This document shows, one piece after another, positions 1 through 7,244 of a stretch of 64,000 nt of DNA. The position numbers and the translations under genes are program-made. Where the stretch lies: the NCBI GenBank assembly GCA_023391285.1, contig JAEWBF010000100.1:1-64000 (forward strand). The letters are read 5' to 3'. The stretch's first letter is position 1, and every line of letters starts with the position of its first letter. The notes under the pieces were generated by a model that did not search any database, was not told the DNA's origin, and worked only from the letters and a program-made list of their open reading frames with translations. Origin of the DNA: Verrucomicrobiota bacterium. GTDB taxonomy: Bacteria > Verrucomicrobiota > Verrucomicrobiia > Opitutales > Opitutaceae.

Positions 1-1
1 C

Positions 2-76
2 TTCTATAACACCCGTCGCCTCCACTCGGCGCTCGGTTACCGGACGCCACTCGACTTCGAATCTGTCAGCAACTAA
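2..76 (+). mobile_element. 3' end of an IS3-type transposase (rve C-terminus), cut by the window edge
   Basis: The first readable frame gives YNTRRLHSALGYRTPLDFE, a few more residues and a TAA stop. The pattern YNxxRxHSxLGYxxPxxFE is the usual C-terminal end of IS3-family (OrfB, DDE/rve integrase) transposases. Only about 24 codons are inside the window, so completeness, activity and the other terminal repeat cannot be judged. No terminal inverted repeat is evident in the bases after the stop. Confidence 0.85.
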
Positions 77-220
77 CCACATCAAATCTGCTCAACCCCG
101 TGTCCGCGAAATCGGGGCAAACCCAGAACACACCCCGGCCTTCGGCCACCCCTCTCTAGAGGGGACTTCGGGTGTGAGGCGGGATGGGGGTTCGGGAGCC
201 GAAGGGAAGGGAGGCGGGAC

Positions 221-246
221 GGCGGGTTGGGGACAACCCGCCCTAC
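221..246. repeat. REP-like palindrome, copy 1
   Basis: A perfect 9-bp stem (GGCGGGTTG / CAACCCGCC) with loop GGGA is followed by CTAC. The stop codon of the minus-strand gene (243-245) lies inside the CTAC tail. It matches the palindromes near 14.5, 19.8, 23.6, 50.0 and 53.2 kb in stem length, four-base loop and CTAC tail. It could end transcription of the adjacent minus-strand gene, but there is no T-run. Confidence 0.7.
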
Positions 247-3200
247 CTGGTGAAGAGGAGGACGGGGCCTTCGCAGCGGGAGACGGCGAGGGCGTTGCCG
301 ACCACGACGGCGGAGCGGGCGTCGCCGGAGACGGCAAGGCCGGACTCGGCGGGGGAGAGCGCGGTGAAATCGCCGCGACCGGTGCCTTTTAGCAGAACGC
401 CGAGGGAGCCGTCGAAGCGGCCGGTGGTGGGCTCGGGGCCGAAGTTGTTGCCGACGCAATAGAGATCGAGGACACCGTCGCCGGTGAGATCGGCCGCGAC
501 GATGGCGTTGATCGGCGCGAACTGGGCGCGACGCGGAAGCGCTTGAAACTTAAAGGTGCCGTCGGATTGCTGGCGGAAGATGCCGCTGGCGAGTTCGGTG
601 GCGGCGAGTTTCTGGACGTTGGCGAGGCGTTCGGCGCCGAAGATGTCTTCGACGGTGGCTTGGGAGTAGGCTTTGAACGTGCGGAACTTTTGGCGGATCC
701 AGGGGAAGCTGTAGGCGAGTTTGCTGCGTCCACGAACTGGATACAACGCGCCATCGTGATACTGGGCTTCGACGAGCTGTTCCTTGCCGGAGTCGTCGAA
801 CACGCCGGCGAAGAGGACGGTGGGGTGTTCGGCGGAGGCGCGGTATTTGGTGTTGAGGCCGACGTTGCCGGCGACGAGATCGAGGCGTCCATCGCCGTCG
901 ACATCGACGATGTTGAGCGCGCTCCACCAGCCGGTGATGCCGGAGAGGCCGAGCTTCTCGGTGACGTTTTCGAAGGCGGCGCCGGTGTTGCGGAAGACGG
1001 AGACGGGGCCCCATTCGGTGGCGACGACGAGGTCCGGGCGTTTGTCGTTATCGAGGTCGGCGAACGAAGCGGCGGTGACCATGCCGAGGGTGCGGAGACC
1101 GGGAGCGACGGTATCGGTGACATCGACGAAACGACCGTCGACATTGCGGTAGAGGAAGCTGCGCGGGGTTTTCGGATATTGGCCGGGAATGACGCGACCG
1201 CCGATGAACAGGTCGACGCGGCCGTCGCCATCGAAATCAGCGGCGGCGATCGAGGCGGTGGATTCGCCGTCGGCGGGAAGGATGTCGGCGGAGGCGAGCG
1301 TGAATTTGCCGTGTCCGTTATTTAGATACAGGCGGTCGTTGAGGTGAGCGTCGCCTTGCGGGTGTTGGACGCCGCCCGCCACCAGGAGGAGATCGGGAGC
1401 GCCATCGCCATTGGCGTCGAAGAAAAGCGCGCCGACATCGTCGGATTCGAGGGCGGAAGCCCAAGGCTGGTCGGCGGCGGGCGTGAACGTGCCGTTGGCG
1501 CTGCCGAGGAAGAGCGTGCCGGCCTGGCCGCAGGTGCCGCTGACGAAGAGATCGGCGTGGCCATCGCGGTTGACGTCGGCGGTGGCGAGGACGGGGCCGA
1601 GGCCATTGAGACGGCGGGGGAGGAGACGCTGGCGGGTGAACTCGTCGAACGGACGAAGGTTGGCGACGTGCTTGAGGCCGCGAGCGGAGGCGGACTCGGT
1701 GAAGAGGGCGTTGGCGGGTTTCGCGTGAGCGATCGCGGGAGCGGGTTTGGTGTCGCCGAGCTCGGGTTCTTTGATGGTGAGGAGCTGGTTGGCGGGGAGG
1801 TTTTCGAGAACCTGGACCTGGCCGCGCGGCCAGCGGATCGTGAGCTTCTTGATCGTATCCGTTTCTCCGAGACCGAAGTGGAGCAAGGCGGGTTCGGAGG
1901 CGGTGATGCCGCGTTCGGTGAAGAGCTGGCGGATCTGGGTGCCGCGGTCGGTTTCGAGATGAACCTCGGCGCCGATGGCATCGAGGTTGGGCGCGCGGCC
2001 GGCGAGTTTGACGATGGCGCGATGGCCGGTGGTGGAGTTGTTGCGGATGACGGTCGGCGGGGCGTCGTAGTTGCCGAAGACGATGTCGAGGTCGCCGTCG
2101 CCATCGAGATCGGCGAGAGCGGAGCCGAAGCTGACGCCCTTCTGATCGAGTCCCCATTCGCTGGATACGTCGGCGAACTGGAGGTCGCCGAGGTTGCGGT
2201 AGGCGAGGAGGGACTCGTTGCGCGGGCCGGAGTTTTTCCAGACGTTGGCGCGGGCGGTGAGCGTGGGCGCGACGTTTTGTTTATCGACGAGATCGGCGTC
2301 GATGAAGTTGCGGATCATGCCGGCCGTGGTGAACGTGTCGAGGAGGCCGTCGTTGTCGAGGTCGGCAAGGCGGGTGGCCCAGGTCCAGCCGGTGGCCTGC
2401 ATGCCGGTGAGGTGGGCGATTTCCTCGAAGCGGTCGGTGCCGGTGTTGAGATAGAGGGCGTTCCACATGTATTGCGGGACGAGATCGCTGACGCGTTCCA
2501 TTTCCCAGAGACCGCGGCCGATTTCCTCCATGCCGGTCATGAATTCGGCGTGGGAGCGATCGCGCATGTCGGCGACGAAGAAGTCGACGAGACCGTCGTT
2601 GTTGATGTCGCCGGAGTCGGCGCCCATCGAGAAGTAGGTGACGTGCGGGAGACGTTCGTCGACGACATCGGTGAAGGTGCCGTCGCCGTTGTTGAGGTAG
2701 AAGCGGTCGGGGGTTTCGAAATCGTTGGCGACGTAGAGATCGGGCCAACCGTCGTGGTTGGCGTCGAACCAGATGGCGGTGTGGCCCTGGGTGAGGCCCC
2801 AGACGCCGGACTCGGAGGTGACGTCGGTGAATTTGCCGCCGTCGTTGCGGAAGAGGAAGTCGCGGCGGCCCTGCGGGGCTTTGGAGAAATCGAGGATGTT
2901 GGTGACGAGATAGACGTCGAGGTCGCCATCGCGATCGTAGTCGGCGAAGACGGCGTGGACGGAGGCGTCCTTGATATCGAGGCCGTAGGCGGCGGCGCTT
3001 TCGACGAAGCCGCCCTCGGTGTCGTTGATGAAAAGAAGGTTCGGGGCGTCGTAGCGGCAGACGTAGAGGTCCATCCAGCCGTCCTGGTTGATGTCGATCG
3101 CGGTGGCGCCGGTTTTGGAAGAGCCGGGTTCGTCGCAGGTGACGCCGGCGTTGGGGGCGACGTCGAGGAATTTGAAAGGTGCGACCTGGCGGTAGAGGGC

Positions 3201-3518
3201 GCACGGGCCGTTCTTGGAGACGGCGAAGATGTCGGGCATGGTGTCGTTATCGAAATCGGCGACGACGATGCCGGTTTCGACCGCGCCCAGGGTGAGCTCG
3301 CGGAAACGTTCGCCCCACATGCGGGGATCGTTGAAGACGTTGGGGACGGTGAGGTTGGCCTCGGCGGCTGGGATGATGGTGAAGAGCTTCGCGTCCGCAG
3401 GCGGGGTCGAACGCGCGCGGAGCGGGGCGGTGGTGAAGGCGGGATTGGCGGAGAGAAGGGCGGCGGAGAAGGTGGTGCCGAGAAGAAGCGCGGAACGGGA
3501 AAGAAGAGATTTCAGCAT
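243..3518 (-). CDS. Secreted CRTAC1-family protein with FG-GAP/VCBS repeats and a central ASPIC/UnbV domain
   Basis: 1,091 aa. The start was set at MLKSLLSRSALLLG because it begins a clear signal peptide; a longer frame upstream does not. Many calcium-loop repeats of the form DxDxDGxxDL follow, typical of FG-GAP/VCBS beta-propeller blades. An ASPIC/UnbV-like segment sits at about residues 500-585 (GHRAIVKLAG... FGLGETDTIKKLTIRWP). A second block of FG-GAP repeats follows it, so the protein looks like two propellers around an ASPIC domain. It is probably periplasmic or extracellular. The molecular role is unknown. A REP-like palindrome lies at its stop codon. Two further CRTAC1 genes occur in the next 12 kb. 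Confidence 0.85.
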   Translation of the reverse strand: MLKSLLSRSALLLGTTFSAALLSANPAFTTAPLRARSTPPADAKLFTIIPAAEANLTVPNVFNDPRMWGERFRELTLGAVETGIVVADFDNDTMPDIFAVSKNGPCALYRQVAPFKFLDVAPNAGVTCDEPGSSKTGATAIDINQDGWMDLYVCRYDAPNLLFINDTEGGFVESAAAYGLDIKDASVHAVFADYDRDGDLDVYLVTNILDFSKAPQGRRDFLFRNDGGKFTDVTSESGVWGLTQGHTAIWFDANHDGWPDLYVANDFETPDRFYLNNGDGTFTDVVDERLPHVTYFSMGADSGDINNDGLVDFFVADMRDRSHAEFMTGMEEIGRGLWEMERVSDLVPQYMWNALYLNTGTDRFEEIAHLTGMQATGWTWATRLADLDNDGLLDTFTTAGMIRNFIDADLVDKQNVAPTLTARANVWKNSGPRNESLLAYRNLGDLQFADVSSEWGLDQKGVSFGSALADLDGDGDLDIVFGNYDAPPTVIRNNSTTGHRAIVKLAGRAPNLDAIGAEVHLETDRGTQIRQLFTERGITASEPALLHFGLGETDTIKKLTIRWPRGQVQVLENLPANQLLTIKEPELGDTKPAPAIAHAKPANALFTESASARGLKHVANLRPFDEFTRQRLLPRRLNGLGPVLATADVNRDGHADLFVSGTCGQAGTLFLGSANGTFTPAADQPWASALESDDVGALFFDANGDGAPDLLLVAGGVQHPQGDAHLNDRLYLNNGHGKFTLASADILPADGESTASIAAADFDGDGRVDLFIGGRVIPGQYPKTPRSFLYRNVDGRFVDVTDTVAPGLRTLGMVTAASFADLDNDKRPDLVVATEWGPVSVFRNTGAAFENVTEKLGLSGITGWWSALNIVDVDGDGRLDLVAGNVGLNTKYRASAEHPTVLFAGVFDDSGKEQLVEAQYHDGALYPVRGRSKLAYSFPWIRQKFRTFKAYSQATVEDIFGAERLANVQKLAATELASGIFRQQSDGTFKFQALPRRAQFAPINAIVAADLTGDGVLDLYCVGNNFGPEPTTGRFDGSLGVLLKGTGRGDFTALSPAESGLAVSGDARSAVVVGNALAVSRCEGPVLLFTR

Positions 3519-3670
3519 GGGGGGGCGGAGGAAGGAGATGGAAAACCCTGCGATCACCCCGACGAGTCGGGGCAGGCAGCGCAGGGAAGGAAGGCCGGCG
3601 CGAGCACGAGCACGATTGCGAGCATGAGCACGAGCCGGTGCGCCGCGGAGCGGGGGGACGAGAAGGTTCG

Positions 3671-4951
3671 TTAGTTGTTGGCGACGGACGAGGCGACGGG
3701 TTGGAGAGCGTTATCGAAAACCCAGTCGGCGATCTTGAGGCCGGCGTTTTGGCCGGCGATGTTGTCGGACATCGTGTGAATGCCGCCCCAGACGCGGCTC
3801 ATGCCGACCTCGTCACGGGCTTGAGAAAGGCTCTTGTAAGTGCGCACCGCGCCGGGGAGGCCATCGGAGGTGGCGGTGAACTCGATGTCGTCGCGGCCGA
3901 AGAAGCGTTCGAGGATGCGCGTGGCGGCGGCGGAGAACGTGCTGTGGCCGGAGGTGTAGGAAGGGAAAGCGGGAGAGACCATGTTGGGGATGAAGTCGGC
4001 GATGGGCTTTGCCGCCGGGTTCAATTTTTCATCGAGTTCACGAATGGCGGTCTCGGGCCGCCACGTGTTGTAGAAGAATTTGGTATCCCAGCAGGAGATA
4101 CAGGCGTCGGCTTCGGCCATGTTGAGCAAGGCGTAGAGACGGGCGGTGTCGGGGACCGAGAGATTGAAGCGACGAACGAAGTCCTGGGTGATGACATTCC
4201 AGTGACCGGGAGGGGTGGCGGTGCCGAGGTCGTCGGACCAGAACGGCGTGCTCATGGTCTCATATTCGGTGCGTTCGGCGCCGTCGCGCGCGCCGACTTT
4301 GGCGACGTAGGCGAGTTCTTCGGCGTATTCTTTGGAGTCGAGGGTCGGGGGCGGCGGGGCGCGGAATTGCGAGGGAGAGGTCATCATGAACGGCGTGACC
4401 TTGCCCCAGTGCGGGAGGACGGGAGGGCGGAAGCCGGCGGGTGTTTCGCGCCACTTGCCGGGCTCGTTGCTGGAGTAAACGCCGGGGATAGGCTTGTTGT
4501 AGCCGGATTTGGAGCGCTCCTCGAGAATCCGTTGAGCGACGTGCTTCCCCCACGCGATGCCGTCGGTCTTGGACTGGCCGTCGGGGATTTCGGCGAGAGC
4601 CTGGTCGTAGGCTATCTTGAGGTTGCGCGGATTGCTCGACTGAGACCAATACGTGCTGAGGATGGTGAAGGCGGCGCTGGCGATGGCGGCGTCGATATTG
4701 GCGCCGGCGGGTGCGGGATCGTTGACGAGCCAACCTTTGTGCGTGCGAGTGATGCCGTTGGCGGCGTCGAAGATGGCGACGTGATACGTCGCGAGGAAGA
4801 GGGAGGACGGCGGGGGCGGAATGCGGGAAAGCCGGGTGGCGTTGATGACCTGATCGTTCCAGTAGAGAACGGAGTTGGCGGACGCACTCGGGATGAACGC
4901 GCTGGTGATCAAGGCAGCCAGCAGGGGGAGGACGAGACGGAGGGAGGGCAT
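3671..4951 (-). CDS. Secreted vanadium-dependent haloperoxidase / PAP2-like phosphatase
   Basis: 426 aa, starting at MPSLRLVLPLLAALI, a signal peptide ending near ASAN. The three vanadate/phosphate-binding motifs are visible in order: KFFYNTWRP (KxxxxxxRP, near residue 290), PSYTSGH (PSxxSGH, near 330) and SRVWGGIHTMSD (SRxxxxxHxxxD, near 390). These define the superfamily of vanadium haloperoxidases and type 2 acid phosphatases. Length and secretion fit bacterial haloperoxidase-like proteins, which oxidise halides with hydrogen peroxide. Sequence alone cannot separate halide oxidation from phosphatase activity. It follows the CRTAC1 gene's start by about 150 bp on the same strand and may be its own unit. 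Confidence 0.85.
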   Translation of the reverse strand: MPSLRLVLPLLAALITSAFIPSASANSVLYWNDQVINATRLSRIPPPPSSLFLATYHVAIFDAANGITRTHKGWLVNDPAPAGANIDAAIASAAFTILSTYWSQSSNPRNLKIAYDQALAEIPDGQSKTDGIAWGKHVAQRILEERSKSGYNKPIPGVYSSNEPGKWRETPAGFRPPVLPHWGKVTPFMMTSPSQFRAPPPPTLDSKEYAEELAYVAKVGARDGAERTEYETMSTPFWSDDLGTATPPGHWNVITQDFVRRFNLSVPDTARLYALLNMAEADACISCWDTKFFYNTWRPETAIRELDEKLNPAAKPIADFIPNMVSPAFPSYTSGHSTFSAAATRILERFFGRDDIEFTATSDGLPGAVRTYKSLSQARDEVGMSRVWGGIHTMSDNIAGQNAGLKIADWVFDNALQPVASSVANN

Positions 4952-5142
4952 AAGCGGGAAAGTGGCGTTGCAGCAGGGCTGAACGCAGGGGAGCATCAGG
5001 AAGACGCGACGGGCGGGAGAGGCAAAGCCCTTTGGGGTGAGTTGCTAGGAATCGGGGGTGGATCGCAAAGCGATATAATGCGACGAGCCCGCCCAAGTCG
5101 CAGACTCGCGGCGAATGCCGCCGCGACGACGCCGGGAGTGCG

Positions 5143-6129
5143 TCAACGCATGAGTGTCGCGAGAGCCAGGGAGCGGAGTTCCTGGGCGACTTCGGGTAGA
5201 TAGAAATGTCCGCCGGGGAACAGGTGCTGCCGAATTGGCCGAGCGAAATGCTGCTGCCATGCGGCGAGGCTGGGCGGGTTCACCCACGGGTCGTCCCGGC
5301 CGTTCAGGAGGGTGGCGTCGATGTCCAGGATCGGCGCAGCCCGATAGATATAGCGCTCCATGAGCGTGAAATCCGCGCGCAAGCTGGGCAGGATGAGTTC
5401 GAGGATTTCGCGATGCGCGAGGAGTTCGGGCGGAAGGGCGTTGTAGCGCCGGCCGACGGCGTCGAGAAATTCGGTGTCGTTGAGTCGATCGACGTGCAAA
5501 ACGTGGCCGGGGAGATGCGCGGCTTGTCGTCCGGAGAGAAACAGATGCCGGGGAAGACGCAGTCCGAGCTGGACCAGCCGCCGCGTCAGTTCGAAGGCCG
5601 TGAGACTTCCCATGCTGTGGCCGAAGAACGCATACGGCTTTTCCTCCAGGAGGGGCGGGAGTTCGTGGGCGAGCAAATCGACCATGGCCTCCATGCGATC
5701 GAGCGGGCGCTCCCGCATCCGCATTTCCCGACCAGGATATTGAATGATGTGAGCCTCGATGGGATCGGCGCGAAGGGCACGGCAGAGAAAATGATAGTAG
5801 GAGGCGCCGGAGCCGGCGTGGGGAAACACGAACAACCTCATGGTCGCCGAAGGCTGAGGGAAAGGCAGCGCGGTGACGCGCCTGGGTTCGGTGGTTGGAA
5901 CTGCAGGCCTCGTAGCAGTGGCAGGTGGCGGGGTGGGGGTAGCAGGCGCCGGTTCTGTTGCAGGCGTGTTGGCGGCGATGTGCTGCAGGCACGCATCTTT
6001 ACTTCCTTTGAACGAGGTGAAGGACCAGCCGACGGGAAGCTTGGTGGAACGATCGTCCCGCCAGATCGACTGCTGTCCGCGCGCGTTCACAACCACCTGA
6101 AAAATGGTCGTTTCGGGAAGCCGGCTCAT
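5143..6129 (-). CDS. Fusion of an MbtH-like domain and a type II thioesterase
   Basis: 328 aa. Residues 1-52 resemble MbtH proteins, the small activators of NRPS adenylation domains: VVVNARGQQSIW, then LPVGW, then GSKDACLQHI match the NxxxQxSIW, PxGW and GxxxxCLxxI positions. The usual C-terminal WTDMRP is absent. A Pro/Thr/Ala-rich linker spans about 53-95. Residues 97-328 are a type II thioesterase alpha/beta hydrolase: FVFPHAGSGAS, nucleophile Ser172 in GHSMGSL, an acidic residue at Asp279 or Asp280 (NGRDDPW) and His308 (GGHFYL). Such thioesterases clear misloaded carrier proteins. No NRPS, PKS or carrier-protein gene is in this window, so the partner is elsewhere or lost. An internal ATG at residue 97 could yield the thioesterase alone. 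Confidence 0.8.
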   Translation of the reverse strand: MSRLPETTIFQVVVNARGQQSIWRDDRSTKLPVGWSFTSFKGSKDACLQHIAANTPATEPAPATPTPPPATATRPAVPTTEPRRVTALPFPQPSATMRLFVFPHAGSGASYYHFLCRALRADPIEAHIIQYPGREMRMRERPLDRMEAMVDLLAHELPPLLEEKPYAFFGHSMGSLTAFELTRRLVQLGLRLPRHLFLSGRQAAHLPGHVLHVDRLNDTEFLDAVGRRYNALPPELLAHREILELILPSLRADFTLMERYIYRAAPILDIDATLLNGRDDPWVNPPSLAAWQQHFARPIRQHLFPGGHFYLPEVAQELRSLALATLMR

Positions 6130-6518
6130 GGCGAGATACAGCCGAGGGAGTGGGTGAAGGATGTGGTCACGTAGTGCGATTCTTGTTACGACGGACGGTG
6201 GCGCGGCAAGGAGTTTGCCAATTTGGCTAGACTCTGGCGATCCAGCTTCAAAGGTCTATGCGCCTTGTTTGTGTCCAGCATCAACTCGTCCGATGAATCC
6301 ACCGTGCATTGCTATTGATCGATTCTGTCGTCAGGCCGCATTCGGCCGCGCGGAGTGTCGCCCCGCTTCGATCTTCGGAAACGGCCGGCAAGGGATCGTT
6401 CGGTTTCACGCGGATTTGGACTCAGGCCGATGACGTCGGCGCAGGGCACGTGACGCATGAATGCGTCGCCAGCGAGAGGGCCGCTCAGGAGGGAGCGGCG
6501 CGGTTTTCCGGGAAGCAA
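6130..6518. other. Intergenic region without a supported gene
   Basis: The 389 bp between two minus-strand genes hold only short frames with no recognisable motif. Base composition is more even than in the flanking genes, as expected for upstream DNA of the MbtH-thioesterase gene. I could not assign promoter boxes or a terminator. Confidence 0.5.
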
Positions 6519-7244
6519 CTAGCGTTGCTGCACGGGGTCGGTGGCGGAAACGATCTCCTTCAAGGTGATCTGGAATACGAGCGGCATCCCCGGCTGGAGA
6601 CCTTCAGGCCAGGGATTCTGGCCGAAGGAAAGATGTGGCGGCAGGACGAGGAGTTGAGAACCGCCGAGCGTGAGCATTTGAACGCCTTCGGCGATGCCGG
6701 GGAGGAGATCGGAGACTTTGATGCGGGCGTCGTTTCGCGAGAGCTGCGGAAGATCGGTCGACATGTCGGGGGCCTTCGCGGCGATGTCGATGACGACGGT
6801 GTCGATGGCGCGCGGACGCGGGCCTACGCTGCCGGTGAGAATACGATGAAGGAGACCGCTTTCGTTTTCCTGCAGGTTTAGCCTCTCGCGGGCGGAAGAA
6901 AGGTAAGCGCGGAGAGGGTCCGGCGAGGGCGAGGTCGCGGCTTCCGGGGTTTGTTGGAGGCGGTTTACGCGTTGGCGGATGTCTTCGAGGATCGTTTCCG
7001 CTTCGCTGTTGAGCGCTGGGGGTGGATGCTTGAGGCGATAACGTCGGAGTCCGTCGAGGAAGGCTTCGAATTGGGCCTCGCTGAGGCGGAGTTCGTCGAG
7101 GCGAACATTTTGGGCGATGACGATTCCGAACGTGGCGTAGGCGGCGGCTTCAGGTGAGGGTTGGGAGAAAGGCTGTGCGGTGGCGAGTGAGGCGGGTGTG
7201 CCCAGCAGCAGAAGCGACGCGGGGCGGAGAAGGCGCAGGTTCAT
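6519..7244 (-). CDS. Degenerate FKBP-type peptidyl-prolyl isomerase, secreted
   Basis: 241 aa with an N-terminal signal peptide (MNLRLLRPASLLLLG... TAQ). Residues about 30-150 look like the helical FKBP N-terminal dimerisation region. Residues 150-235 match the FKBP core: VSDLLPGIAEGVQMLTLGG, then LLVLPPHLSFG, then GLQPGMPLVFQITLKEI. The usual FKBP strand with YxGxLxDGxxFDxS is replaced by DIAAKAPDMSTDLPQL, and the active-site Trp of VIPGW is Ile. Catalytic isomerase activity is therefore doubtful; a chaperone role is possible. The start codon overlaps the upstream CRTAC1 stop by four bases (ATGA), so the two are probably translationally coupled. Confidence 0.75.
   Translation of the reverse strand: MNLRLLRPASLLLLGTPASLATAQPFSQPSPEAAAYATFGIVIAQNVRLDELRLSEAQFEAFLDGLRRYRLKHPPPALNSEAETILEDIRQRVNRLQQTPEAATSPSPDPLRAYLSSARERLNLQENESGLLHRILTGSVGPRPRAIDTVVIDIAAKAPDMSTDLPQLSRNDARIKVSDLLPGIAEGVQMLTLGGSQLLVLPPHLSFGQNPWPEGLQPGMPLVFQITLKEIVSATDPVQQR

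Noticed and set aside
1344..3674. 776-aa open frame on the plus strand
   Set aside because: Antisense to the CRTAC1 gene. Its Gly/Val/Glu-rich composition is the mirror of GC-rich FG-GAP coding; no domain is visible.
5143..6129. A natural-product gene cluster around the MbtH-thioesterase gene
   Set aside because: Neighbours are a haloperoxidase-like gene and an FKBP-like gene; no NRPS, PKS, carrier or tailoring genes are visible.
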